Part shown: piece by piece, positions 40,331 through 52,700 of the stretch
Position numbering within the stretch: position 1 is the first letter of the stretch
Layout: each line of letters opens with the position of its first letter
From: Paralichthys olivaceus
Lineage: Eukaryota > Chordata > Actinopteri > Pleuronectiformes > Paralichthyidae
Length of the DNA stretch: 64,000 nucleotides
Reading direction: 5' to 3'
Assembly: GCF_024713975.1 (NCBI RefSeq)
Contig: NC_091114.1
Span: 5,428,001 to 5,492,000, forward strand
Program-made: the position numbers and the translations under genes
The notes under the pieces: generated by a model
Told to the model about the DNA's origin: nothing
What the model saw: only the letters and a program-made list of their open reading frames with translations
Databases searched by the model: none

Positions 40331-40730
40331 GGTCACCAGACTTTTTGAAACTGAGAGCTACTTCACAGGATCTGAGTCATACGAAGGGCTACCAGTTTGA
40401 TACACTCTTCTGAAAGAACAAATTTACTCAGTTTGCCTTTAGTTATATACAGTATCATTATTAATGATAAATGATACTGATCTTTGTGAAGACATTGATC
40501 ACGTTAATGATTTCTCACAATAATTAACAACAATGACTTAACAAGGTGGGAAACAGATAATATCAATATTCAATACTTTATTTCTATTAATCTCAGCAAT
40601 TGTTTAAATTTTCAGACGATCACTTCTATAGCATTTCATAGGAAAAATGTCCAATTTTCACTAGCCACTGACAAACACTTTTAACAAATCATAGTCAATA
40701 GTCAACTTCAATATGAGAATAAAAATTTGA
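40331..40730 (+). mobile_element. Fish interspersed repeat (AT-rich, GAGAGCTACTTC type)
   Basis: Begins with GGTCACCAGACTTTTTGAAACT, GAGAGCTACTTC and GAAGGGCTACCAGTTTGATA, phrases I know from a repeat widespread in fish genomes, and continues into AT-rich sequence. The right boundary is approximate and the transposon class unknown. Confidence 0.55.
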
Positions 40731-41234
40731 CAGTATAAAAAATAATAATTGGTTCGGTATCATGTGTTTCTTGGGGTGTTAGTGGCTCAGTTTGGTTCAA
40801 TCTAGGGTCCTTTTGCCTGGGGTCCCTTGAAAGGCTCCTGTATACATGCAAAGAAGTGGATTAGACTGTCCACAGCTTGTGAGTATGAGCCTGTATAATA
40901 GCAGCAAATGAGCTCAAAGCAATTGTTTGGCTCAACATGTCAAGCACACGTGATTTAAGTTGTAGAATTTTATGTCTAATCCAAATAGAGGGCTTATCAT
41001 CCATTACATTTCTTGAATACTTAAGATTATCCAAAGCAAGTGTATTTTTTCTAACCAATGAAATTATCCACTTGGTGCTTACATGTTTTTCCCCTGTTTA
41101 ATCACATCAGGCCATGCTAAATGCGTCTTCTCACAAAGCCCACACATGAGCAGGAAATTGGACGATTATATAAATCTTCCTTGCCCTTTCATGCCCTAAA
41201 ATCGACAGAAGCACTGATTGATGATAAGACCCTG

Positions 41235-41238
<4 letters not shown>

Positions 41239-41287
<49 letters not shown>
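41239..41287. repeat. CA microsatellite in rasgrp2 first intron
   Basis: About 49 bp of alternating AC. Confidence 0.97.
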
Positions 41288-41289
<2 letters not shown>

Positions 41290-41612
41290 TAATGACATCC
41301 ATCCTCTTATTGGTATTTCCATAATGGGATCATTAACATGCTGATAAATACCCAAAGCTAATGTATGTGTCTCTATATAGACATTCATTTAGTTTTATAC
41401 TCTCCCTACTGACATTTGGGTAAATTTGATTGATGATTTCACAGAACGTTGTCCTGAGCCAAAAGCTGTAGATGCATTTATTCACTCTTGGATAGCTATT
41501 AGGCTCAAAAATGCAGCCAGAGTCTTTTCATGCCCTAACACATACTGTACCTGTGAAAAGGTTCAATTGCCTGCATTGTGGCAGAGCTGTGTGGGGATAG
41601 CAGTGTGGGTGC

Positions 41613-41656
41613 TCAGTCCATCACGTCAGTTTGAAATGACTGAAGTGATGGACTGA
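41613..41656. repeat. Near-perfect inverted repeat (18-bp stem, 8-nt loop)
   Basis: The left arm TCAGTCCATCACGTCAGT pairs with the right arm ACTGAAGTGATGGACTGA, with one mismatch, around the loop TTGAAATG. It lies in rasgrp2 intron 1, in otherwise ordinary sequence. Confidence 0.92.
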
Positions 41657-43879
41657 CTTTGGAAGTGAGGAAAAGAGGATGGTTCGCTGCGGTTTGGGCT
41701 GAATTGCTTTGAACGCTATTGGATAGATGGGCATGAAAACATGTGCAGTTATTCATTTTCCCCTCAGGGTGAATTGTAATAGAGTTGAAGATTCCTTGAT
41801 TCTTCATCTGGAGCCACAATAGGGTCAAAACTAATTGTGCAGTCCTCATACACCTCAGGATGTTTTACATTAAGCAAATAATAGTATGCTTAGATGTTAA
41901 AATAAAATGATGTACATGGTAAACACATAACTGCTCGACATCAGCATGGGTTATTTATACATGATTTATATTTTCAAAAAATATAGACCAGTGGCAGTGT
42001 TGGTGCCTTTGTCTCAAACATATTTGTCACATTCCTCTTTATTTCCTGTCACATAGGAAGTTATGAGAAAAAATGTCCCTGTCGTTTCTCCAATTGACCA
42101 CAGATTTCACAACTCCGCCCATCTAAGCCAGTAATCCTGAATTTGAAGCTTGGTCTTATCTCTCTGTCCTTGCAAGGCCATGTGGCCACAACTACAAGAC
42201 AGCAAAACCACCTACAAACACTACTTCTTTACATTATCTCCTGCCTAACACCTCCTAGTTTTGTTTCAGGAAGTTGTTGCAAGGGTGCCACATGACGGGA
42301 CAGATATAGTTCACCAGAGAGGCCCTACAGAGCGACTGGTGGCAGGCTCTATTTACAGACTGCTGGGTACTGAGAGCAGGAAGGGAAACGTTTCCTTTTC
42401 CCTGGACACGCAGAATGCCACATCGGTGGGGGGGCACTGGCTGCAAACAGAGATTAGCAGCCACAGTTGCTCCTTAGGGGAAGGGGTGGGTGGCGTTGGG
42501 AGGAGAGGAGCAACAGGGGGAACGGTTGATAAAGACAGAGAGACTGGGAGGCACAAAGAGAGTGTACTATATCCTCGCTTCAGCTCTTTCAAATGTGAAA
42601 AAACTGTTGGCTGAAGATAAATTAAAGAGGGAGAGTTACACATGATGGAAAACAGTATAAAAATACATGCAACAAGTAGCTGGGAGCACTCCTGCTAATG
42701 TAGTGCATGCAAAGTTTGCATAATGTTGAATAACAGAAGGAAGTGCAGGGATGAAAAATATGCAGATTTCGCAATGCCTTGCTGGGACCAAGCAGCTGCC
42801 AGAGTGTAATGTTTTATTATGTCCTCCGAAACAAAAAAAGAAGTCACGCATCCTGTTCCACATCTGGCACGCTCTCGTATCTCACATCTCAACTTTCGGG
42901 ACTTCAAATAAAAAGCCTAAAGTGTGAAAAAGAATATATCTGCCCCCTTCACCCCCAAACACAACAATGTATCATTGTGTCGCGCTGTTTTTGCTGCTTT
43001 GTGTTGAGGTTTCCTGCTCAAACGTCTGTCCTTTTACCAGATGTGGAAGTTTGCCTCATAACAAACACCGGAAGGGTGTGTAGGCATGCCTGTGTGAAAT
43101 GTAGCGAGCACACTCTCGGTATAAATAGTCTCGTATGGAGTGTGTTAATTTTTTTAAACTCCCAGTCGTTTCTTTCACAAGGTTTTGTCTCACTTTTTTT
43201 CTTTCTCTACATAAGAGTGTTACCTCACTCTGTGCATTTTTTCCCCCCTGACACACATAACTCATTGTATGATGAGTGACAGTTGAGGACACATGGCGTT
43301 TTGTGCAAAAGAACAAATGTGATACATCATCTTTTGCAATACCCTAGCTGTGAACACATGTGATTTCTACCAACTGCCAAACTATTCAGTTCTAAACAAA
43401 CCTCTGAGCTCTCAGAGTTCACTTTCTGGTGTTCAGTAATGCTGAAGTCAGGAATCTCACTTCCTGTTGTTACAGAGTTACATCGCGGGTGGTTAAATGT
43501 TATTTAATGATAGTATAGTACTCAGAAATATGAGCCGTTGCCACTAGAATGCATTATCAGACATAATATTATTGTGAAAATTGATCATTTGTGGATGATT
43601 CATGTGTTTGGTTTCTACTTCCACAATACTGTAAAATTTGAGAAAAACACTTTTAGACAGTTAGACAAAACTGGTAGCCTACCAGCCTTCAGGATACTAG
43701 TTGAGTAATATATAGCTTAGCTGATCTTGATACCATTTAACAGAGATAGGCTCCCATTGTTTCCAGGTTTAAAGGAGTTTGACGTTTTGTGAAACATGCT
43801 AAATTCACTGTCTGACGGCAAAGATGATCAACACCACTCTCCTGACTGTACAGGAAATTTGAAGGGAACCAATAGCATA

Positions 43880-44000
43880 CCGCATCCACTAACATGGGGG
43901 GACTTATGACCTTTTCTGCAGCCAGCCACCAGGTGGCGATCAAGACAATTTGGCTTCACTTTTGGGGAGCAGTCACTTTGTTTATCTTTTATAGTCTATG
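43880..44000 (+). mobile_element. Degraded fish interspersed repeat, class uncertain
   Basis: Contains CTTTTCTGCAGCCAGCCACC, GGTGGCGATC, TTGGCTTCACTTTTGGGGAG and TTTATAGTCTATG, phrases frequent in a short fish repeat. The boundaries are approximate. Confidence 0.45.
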
Positions 44001-44809
44001 ATCCCTAATGGTTGCCTGACTAACCTGTTTGTAGCTCAACATTTTTCCCAGAATGTCAATTTTTCTCTTAAAGTCAAATTATTGGATTAAAAACAATGAA
44101 ATGAAAGTCACCAAAAGGAAATATAATCTACACTGACGATCCAAAAACATTAATTTTGTGTTTAGTACTAATTAGTTTAATCAGTTTCAGCTAGTAATTC
44201 CCAGTACGAGCCATTTCAGTTGTCATGTTCCCTGCGTAGCTGCAGGAAAACATCCACCCAAAACAGCCGCTGCAATGCACTGTATTGGTGAGTCCTTTAA
44301 TTTTCACACAAGCATGTTTTCTAAGAGATATCTGTAGCTCGCAGAGCAGAGCAGGACTGTACATCTGGTGAGAGATGTGGTCTTTGCGCTATGTTTATCT
44401 GCTTCATTTCCTCCTGCCTGTCAGAGTTAACAGAGCTTCACTGAGCTCTATGGTGTTTTCATCAGTCCTTCTGAACTACCTTCATGCTATATGTGTAAAT
44501 GCGTTTTCACATTCACAGAGCTATTCATGAACCCTGCAGGCTTTTGAACCTGCAGCATTTGCTCTGGCTAGTTCCTGTTTATGTTGAATTTCCTTAATCA
44601 GCCCACATCACTTAGAGTACCACAAACCGCACAATTTCCTGTCATCATAATACACCATTCCTTAAGCAAATTCAGACAAAGATTGGAAAAGAGGGTACAT
44701 TGCAAACACGCCGAGTATGAGAGTATGGCACAATATAACATACAGTGCCTCTGCTAAGACCAGTGTCAGACATCATACATCACTCTTCAGAGTAAAACAT
44801 TCAAATTTA

Positions 44810-44950
44810 TATCAAATGATCTGCCGCAAAATGTAATTCGTTGCAACGTTTCCTCTTCTTCCCTCCGCTGAGTTAGGTGCAAATCGGTTCAGTGCTTTTT
44901 GAGCAACACAGACATATAAACAGACACAGGTGAAAACATAACCTCCTGGG
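44810..44950 (+). mobile_element. Fish interspersed repeat ending in CCTCC palindrome, copy 2
   Basis: Shares AAAATGTAATTCGT and AAAACATAACCTCC with the copy at 35.48-35.73 kb, and has CAAATCGGTTCAGTGCTTTTTG in between. More degraded than that copy. Confidence 0.5.
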
Positions 44951-47900
44951 TTGTTTGACAGCAAGTACAGGAAACCACAGGGGTTTTTTTTTGTCCAATT
45001 CCCTTTCTGAAAGTAAGGCACGCCAAACACCTGTAGCACAGCAGTGAGCACTCAGTCGAAAACTAATCGCAATTGTGCAATCACCATCGCTACTAATTCA
45101 CTGCCTGTAGTAATCACTGGCTAAGATGCAGGATCAGTGACTCTCAATGCACCCTCCTTCCAGGCAAATCCACTCCTGAGTTTCGCCCCTGACTGATTTA
45201 ATTCCAATTACAGTTTGATTTATAGGTCTTCCGATCCGACAATTTCCCTGTTTCCCCCTTTGCTGCTGCATTTCAGCTCCTGTCCATCTTGCACAGACAG
45301 ACCAACTGATTCTTTAAGCCACTTCCCTCTGACAGGAGGCTGCAGAGCCATCACGACTAAAACCTCACGCCACAAAAACAGTTTCTTCCTGACTGCAGCT
45401 GGCCTCATCAATAAGGCCTGGGAGCCTTTAACTGAACTGCACTGATGTCTCTGTCTGCGACTGTGACACTACATTTTGCACAATCCCTCCCGCTTATAGT
45501 ACATTTATATTTTTGTATTTAACTTTTGTAGCCCAATTTTATATTTTCTATATTTATAAGTGCACAAACACACAACCGCAAATACCTTATATGTGTAAAA
45601 CTACTCGGCAATACATTCAATTCTGATGTGTTACAAGGTCTATGCCATTTCAAGGGAGCTGCAGAGGTGACAGGAGAAGAGGATGGACAGAGGATTGCTG
45701 GAATGTACCTCTGGGAACAGTTTACTTTTTGCAATTTTTTAATTGTTCGTAAAGGTCTTTGCACAGTTATTCTTCACCTTGTCTGCATAATTGTCATGGT
45801 TTTAGAATCACTGTTCTTAACCGGTGGGAGTTTTTAAATTCTCTTTTATGTTGTTTAAATCATTTAAAAACCCTCTGTTAGAAATGGTTTTGTAGAATAC
45901 TTCAGGGGGGCCTCATTGAAGTTATTTAAATTCCATTGTTGTCACTTGCCCATGAGCCAAACAAGCATTCTGCGGTTTAAATGAATGACTTCAAATATGC
46001 TTGGTATGAATGTGACCTGGCAGGTTATGTGTGAAAAAGATGATACAGGCAATTAGGAGTGTAGCACACAAGCCTCTGGAGGGAAAGATAGGATAGGCTA
46101 ATGAAAAATGAGATGGGGGGCAGAGACAGTGGCAAGTGCATTGGACCGTACACCCCAATCATGGCAAACATCCAGCGCACATGTCTGAGCTGCTGCTGTT
46201 GTCTGCTCCCTGTAATTATTTTCTTCTTTGCTTGATTTTCCTTTTTGTGTAGATCGATTTCTTTTGTTTTTCCTTTTCCTTGCTCCTCTCCTTTTCTGCT
46301 TGATAGTTTATTCCATCCTCTCCTCCTCCTCTTCAAATTTGTTGCTGTTGGTGCTTCGGCATTAAGCAGCAGCCCTTCACAATGGATCCAATTATGGCTG
46401 GCTTTCCTGATAAGTGCAACAGTGCTGCAGGTTGAGGATGAGGATGAGGAGGAAGCTGGAGGCAGTGCTAAATATCAAGGGTGGCCACTCCAGAGGCCTG
46501 AAGTAATTGCACTGCAGCAGCAGACAAGAGAGGGAGGAGGAGAAGGGATGCAGAGGCTTTTTTAAAATCTCCTTTACTTGATTTTTACCACTAATCTGTT
46601 GCTAGGTGCTTTAAATCCATCTTCTTCTCCTCAGAGCTCTATATCATTCAAGTCAAGCCGCACTTCACTTGTTGGCTACATGAGATCACAGAGTCCACTT
46701 TCTGATGATCAAATGAGCCAGCATCAGAAAAAATAAAACTAACTGTTTTATTGATTTATTCTTTGGAGACAGATTTGTCTCCACATATACCGTTGATGGC
46801 CGCTCCATTTGCATTTAGATGCTGATCTGGACGAACACAAAGGGAGCTTGTCCAGCATTCAAAGCAGGAACAGTTCATCAGCAGCACTGGCCAAATGCAC
46901 TGACGACACTGAAGTGACTTCTCTGTCTTCTGCAGCTGCAAATGCTTTCCAGAGAGGCAGCGAGTCGCAGCTTACAAGTCAAATCTCGCTGCTCTGACAC
47001 CAAAGCATGGCTCAGTGAGGCAGGAGTGAAGTCAGCAGAGAAGCTTCAGAGCGAATAATCAGCAGCCCCGACATTCACAGATGCCTCTTAATCCCCACTG
47101 TTCTGAGGGTGGCAAGAGGAAATCACCTTAAATCATGACAGTGAGACAGCTGCTGCTGCCTGTAAAGCACAACACACACTTCAAGGAGGCAGGTTGAAAG
47201 AGAATAAAGTGAGCAGCTATAGTCTTTCACTTTTCTTAAATACAAATCACAATAAACTGGGATGTGGACTTTGGAGATTATCTCAGCACAGAAGTGTTCA
47301 TTGGTTATAAAAAGAGCTGCCATGAGCTGCCTTAAAGTCAGTGTGAACATAGCCTGATTGAGACACGAGCAAGCTCTGAAGGCAAATGGTTCAATATTGA
47401 CCTCCAGCATCTCCCCTCCTCCCACACGGGCTCAAGTCATAACTTTTGGATTTCGACAGACTTTGTTTTCCATCATTCTCTAGCTGGTCAAAGCAGGATG
47501 AAGTCCCTGCCACTCCCTGGGTCTAATTTTAGGAGTAGATGTCCCTGCATCCTCCTCCTTCCTGAAAACGACTGTTAATTCCATTAGTGATGCAGATCAC
47601 CAAGAGGCAGGTCTTTACAGCATGTGCAGTCAGTGCTGTTGCAGCTCTAAGCACCTGAAGATAGTGTTATGGTAATTATATTTGGAGTATGTGGCCTATA
47701 AATTAAGCTAATACACTCTTCCATCCACTCATCTATGCAGCCACCAAGTCCTTGGACTGAGATGGAACTGAATGAGTCTGTCTTGACAACAATGAGCTCT
47801 TGTTGCCATCCTGCTCTGTAAATGGCACATATAAACATATAAATATATCTAAAAGCAGTAGGGTGCAACTCTGAGCACAACAGCTGTGAGTAGTTCTTCA

Positions 47901-48199
47901 AACAAAAAGTACAGAGATCCTCATCCCTGATGAGTCAACCTTAAATTATTGTGGTTCATTGTGCAAGCGGGCAAGTACATGCGTGATCCTGTTGCAATAC
48001 AGCGGTGCACCGATGATGGCAACATCAACTGATAAAGTGATGACATTTCTTATACATGAAACAGGCAGGTAATATCTCATTGTCTTCAAAAAACACATCC
48101 AAAGTATCATATCTCAGACCCGCCGTGCGTAAAAATGTCCAATTGAGCTCAAGCTGCCTCAGTTTTGCTCCAACATGCGAGTTATGGCACAAGTCTTAC

Positions 48200-48290
48200 C
48201 TTCAGAGTTTGAGGGGCCCCATGCTCTGAGAGGAGAGGCTACAGTGATGAACAGATGAGGAGTGAGCGCTGAGGAGCAGAGCGTTACATC
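48200..48290 (-). other. rasgrp2: Candidate noncoding first exon of rasgrp2
   Basis: On the minus strand a strong donor (GAAG followed by GTAAGA) sits at 48200/48199 beside a CpG-rich segment. It is the best candidate partner for the acceptor at 37478. The exon holds a short upstream ORF (48222-48202; M-G-P-L-K-L-stop), so it is untranslated with respect to the main protein. The 5' end near 48290 is approximate, because no TATA box or transcript data fix it. Confidence 0.4.
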
Positions 48291-48690
48291 ACCGGCACCG
48301 CCGAACTCTTTGGTTCACCAAGTGGCAGCACCGGGTCCTGCGGTAAGAGCGAAGAAGCGATGACAGAAACCTACTGGAACTCATCTGAGAAGAGCTGCCC
48401 CCGATTCCTGCTGCCCTGTTTCTGGGCTATGCGGGGGTGTTTTTACGGCACATTAACCCTACCACGCGGTCGCCTGCTCTCCGGGCGCACACGAAGCCAA
48501 GTTGTGGATGCGGTTGTGCGTCGGAGCATCTGGTCGCAGTTGGACCGCGTGCCAGCCCTCTGTTGATGTTCCAGCTGTGCTGTGATCCCACTGCAGAGCC
48601 ACAGTCCCTCCTGTCGGTCGTAGCACAGCAGCACCACGGTCCGTCCACATGCTGGTTACGTGCGCGCAGCTCCGCACCATCACACACCAT
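48270..48690. promoter_or_regulatory. CpG-rich segment, candidate bidirectional rasgrp2/alpk1 promoter
   Basis: The stretch is richer in G+C and CpG dinucleotides than its surroundings (clusters such as CACGCGGTCGCC and GTCGCAGTTGGACCGCG). It lies between a minus-strand donor at 48199 (rasgrp2 side) and a plus-strand donor at 48343 (CTGCG followed by GTAAGAG, alpk1 side). Several overlapping open frames here look like a by-product of base composition. The promoter role is inference from position and composition. Confidence 0.4.
48290..48342 (+). other. alpk1: Candidate noncoding first exon of alpk1
   Basis: The sequence ends at a consensus donor (CTGCG followed by GTAAGAG at 48343). The next good plus-strand acceptor before the alpk1 start codon is at 49707, so a 5'-UTR exon here would splice to it. 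The left boundary is a guess. A different, unseen leader exon is equally possible. Confidence 0.3.
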
Positions 48691-49707
48691 GTCAGAGCAA
48701 TGCGTCAGTCAAAATCCGTACCCACACCACTATAATAATAATAATAATAATATCCAGGCTGACACAGAAGCATGCATTTTTTAGTTGTTACTTATTCTTT
48801 TGTAAAAAAGAAACAAAGTGTTGCTGCAATGAGTTAATGGAGAGAAAGCATCTGTGTATTTATGGATTTGTGAATCTATATTTTACACATAAGAGGGGAA
48901 ATAGATTATTAATATCAAATTATATTATATGATTGAATTGATTATCAACTTATGCCAAGAGCTCCAAATAAACGCAGGTGGTGAAAGGTCAGTCAAAAGT
49001 GAAATTGAAACTAAATCAAATCTAATTAAAAAATCAGTTTTTGTGTCTCTGGACAAAGTGTTACTCGTGTAGTGGTGACAGGAAACATGCAGTTCGTCTT
49101 GATTGTTTTTCACGCTGATACTCTTCTGCCTGTCAAATCCAGTTTTTGGTCGTGCCATGACTTAATTGCAATATTTCCGACAACACGTGAAGGGAGCATT
49201 ATAGCCCTGCCCTACCAGGAAGAAGAAGAGATTTTCCGTAAGTGACCGTAAATTCATTTAGAAACGTATCCACTGTCTTTGATAACTGGGATTCAGATTA
49301 AAACACTATGGCAAATAAGAAGTGTTATAGTGCCATAGTGTCTTCAGATCTGTTGTGTTTTCTTATCTGTTGTTGTGTTTTGTGATTTGCACTTCAGATA
49401 GATATGTCTGAAACATATTTTGAATTGAAAGTATAAGTCAAAATAATGAATGAATGAATGAATTGTTAACATGTTGTAACTCTCTTTAAGGACACTAAAG
49501 TAATTTTGGATTGCAGGCACATTAGAAAAGGTTTGGAGATTAAGTGGATATATCAAGAAGTTATTTGTTCATGTTTTGAGACTCACAAACACACATGATG
49601 TTGCAAATCCTTTCTCCACAGCAGTCTGGCCATTCTCTACTCGAGTCACTGTAGTAAGGGAGCAGAGGTGAAGAGACCAAGAAAGGAGGATATCTTTCTT
49701 ATTACAG
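48343..49707 (+). other. Probable alpk1 5'-UTR intron; nothing else seen
   Basis: The right half of the CpG-rich segment is followed by AT-rich DNA, with an AAT trinucleotide run (about 48732-48752) and short GAAT repeats near 49447. No coding exon was recognised. Confidence 0.35.
48732..48752. repeat. AAT trinucleotide repeat
   Basis: Seven or so AAT units beside the CpG-rich promoter segment. Confidence 0.93.
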
Positions 49708-49735
49708 GCAACGACTGTGACATCCGTTTGCCACA
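49708..49735 (+). other. alpk1: alpk1 5'-UTR portion of exon with start codon
   Basis: A good acceptor (ATATCTTTCTTATTACAG) ends at 49707, and 28 nt of leader precede the ATG at 49736. This shows that at least one upstream noncoding exon exists. Confidence 0.65.
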
Positions 49736-52700
49736 ATGGACAGTCAGGAGGTGGGGGATTTACTGCAGGAGTGCCTCAGGGCAGCAGCAGCTCTAAAGTC
49801 GAACCAGCCCACTGAGGCCGAGCAGCTGAACTACCACGGCTGCAGAGGTCAGACACAAGATGGGGCTGTGGTGTCAATTTTCGCTTGGCCATAGCAGAAA
49901 GTCAGATTGGGATTTAGTTTTGGTGGTGGAATTACACTGACATAAGCTGCTCCACACACACAGTTTGTGTTGAGAATTCAAGACAAAGGCATTCTCTACA
50001 AATGCTCAGCGAATCCAACATGCAGCTGGCGTGAATTTGAGGGGATTTCCTTTTGTTCAGCTCTCCAGTGGCACAAACTGGGACAGAGTTCATTGTAAAC
50101 CTCCTGCTCAACCCAGTATATCCCAGTCCCTCTGCATTACCAGTGCCCACTTATAATATGTCTCTAGCATAGAAACAAGAAGATAGCTTAACAGCTTAGT
50201 ATTAAGCAATTCTACCACACAAAATATCTAAAACCTAAATTCACAAAAAGAGTGTGTTAGAAAATCAGTTCCCCACTATAAGCTCTGTTCTCAGTGTATA
50301 GAAGCAACGTGTAGCAAGATACTGTAGGAACAAAAACAAAATTTCCTCACCAGTAATCTCTCCATCTTATTTTTCTGTTTGAGTTACCAAATGTACAAAG
50401 TTTTCTAGCACAGCTAATATTATTTGCATGCAAAAGTTAGGGTTTCTGGATATTTTATGTTTATTATTCTCTACATTGCCATACAGTTTTTTTGTAGTTA
50501 ACAAATTGCACTTGCTCTTATTTTCTGTAGACTTGCTGTCTGCAGGACTGGCCTCTCTCTTGCAGGAGGCAATTGACATGAAGTGGCCCTTCGTGCCGGA
50601 GAAGTGGCAGTACAAGCCGTCAGTCAGTGCAAGTGACAAAACCAACCTCAATGACCTTATCAGCAAGCACCTACCTCAGCTACTGGTAATAAGCACCAAG
50701 ATATAAAGTAATTACTCTTATTTTCTTGACGTGAAAATAACTCATGTATGTTCATGTTGTGGCCAGGCTTTGTTGAAAGCTTCCATTGTGGCTCGGGAAG
50801 CAAGTACTGCACTGGCAGTAGTCTTCTTAGTAGACCGTTTCCTCTACTGGACAGATGAGTCAAGCCGGCTGCTGAAAATCACTAAACTGCTCCACAGATG
50901 CCAACCTGACACTCCTGTGGCGCCCCAGCTGGTCATACGACAGGCCAGGGTCTACCTCAACTCTGGTATGGCACATTGTGGTGGAGGGGTGGGGTTAAAA
51001 CTTTACTAGTTTTAGTTTTGTGCTAAATGGATAAGTAACATGTTATGCATTGGTGCAATAGAAATCATAGTGGTTGATGTAAATGCATAACATGGAAATT
51101 AGACTTTTATAATAAAAGGTGTTATAATGACAGAGATATCTGGTGTATGCTTTGATTATGCGGGGTTGGATACACGTGAACAGAATTATCATCTTCCCTA
51201 CAGGCAAACTGCAGAAGGCTGAATACATCCTGAGCAGCCTTATAAACAATAGCGGGGCCACAGGTAAGGTCCTTGCCACGTATTTTGATTGCCTTTATCG
51301 GCGGATTATACTGCACAGTATATGCTAAATAAATAACATTTGTCTCTAATTAACAGGTTGTTGGGTGTACCACACTGAAAGTGACAGGGCTCTTGTGCAG
51401 GCTGTTAGTGTTCAAGTGCGTGGAATGATTTTGCAAAAGCTAGGTAAGATCATTTTTAAAATGGAAGAGAGAACAATGACACTGACAGCTCCATGTTTTT
51501 AAAACCTTCTTTGCTGCTCTGTTTCAGGCCTGTGGCTTGAGGCTGCAGAATTAATCTGGGCCTCTCTGGTCGGCTACTATTCACTTCCTCAACCTGATAA
51601 AAAGGTAGCCTATACACAGCTACCGTGTCGCTGGGGCACAGCAAATTATGAGTTTGTAAACTTGAGTGATCCAGTTTGCACACGATTGTAAACCTTTGCT
51701 CGGCATGTCTGTATATTTTATAGGGCATTGGAACTTCTCTAGGCATACTGGCCAACATATTGGTGTCAATGAATGATGAGGACTTTCACACTTTTAGGAC
51801 AATTCAAAATATTGAATCTGTAAGTCTAACCGAGATAACTTATTTCATACCATTGGATTTTATACATTTGTTTATAAATTATAAATTTGTTGTTTTTGCC
51901 ACAGTCCTTACTTGGAAATGTGAGTCATCGTCTTCTTTCAGCAGCCCAGGCAGCGAAGATGGCAGTCGTATACAGCCAGTACACTTCATTGTATGTGTTG
52001 ACAAATGCGGTAAGCCATTCACTTGACTGGTCACTGAGTCATGATTACCTGCAATTGACACAAATTAATTAAGTCATTTTTATCACAAAAGAGAAAATGT
52101 AGCTAATGGTAAAGCAAAATGAATTATTCCAATATAAATATCTATTGACAGACTCTTCTTTTTTCCAGGCAACTCAAGGAACCTGCTTGTTATCCTATAG
52201 TTTTGCAGTGGAGTGCCCCAACTCACAAAGACAGTCTTTCCTCCAGCAGGCTAGAGAGGCATTTTCCATCGGCTTACTCACCACAGCAGAGGGCAAGCAG
52301 GTCACCAGCAAGCAGGAGCTTCACACCTTCCTCAAGGCTGCCTATTCTCTTACTGTCACACACAAATGGCTTGGCACCCCTCAAAAGGTTGTAACGCAGG
52401 CGACACAAGCTTGCCATAAAGCTTTAGCCAATTTCTATGATTACTGTCATGCAGATAAGCCAGACAAAGATAGCCTCTGTGCTGAGATCATGCAACTGGT
52501 CACCGAAGTCAAGCTTCTGCTGCGAGTGGAGCCTTTCCTTAATTCAGACAAGGGGTCTTTTATTCCTGACAGCTACAGAAACATCGCAGACACATCAGTA
52601 AATTTTACTCTGGCAGGTTTCTCTAAGTTGATGCAGAGATTCCAGAAGTATCATGCATCGCTCTGTGAGACAACCCACTCAAATTGTAAGGGAACTAAAG

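Larger units (their letters stand above)
37479..48199 (-). other. Probable first intron of rasgrp2 (about 10.7 kb), no exon seen
   Basis: This stretch lies between the 5'-UTR acceptor at 37478 and a candidate donor at 48199. No recognisable coding exon was found on either strand. It holds an AT-rich run (about 37,995-38,045), a 35-base G homopolymer (40133-40167), degraded interspersed repeats (about 40.33-40.73, 43.88-44.0 and 44.81-44.95 kb), a CA microsatellite (41239-41287) and a strong hairpin (41613-41656). The intron assignment is inference from the splice signals. Confidence 0.45.

Noticed and set aside
48360..48784. Several overlapping open frames in the GC-rich segment
   Set aside because: All frames on both strands are open because of base composition; none resembles a protein, and the segment fits a CpG-rich promoter better.
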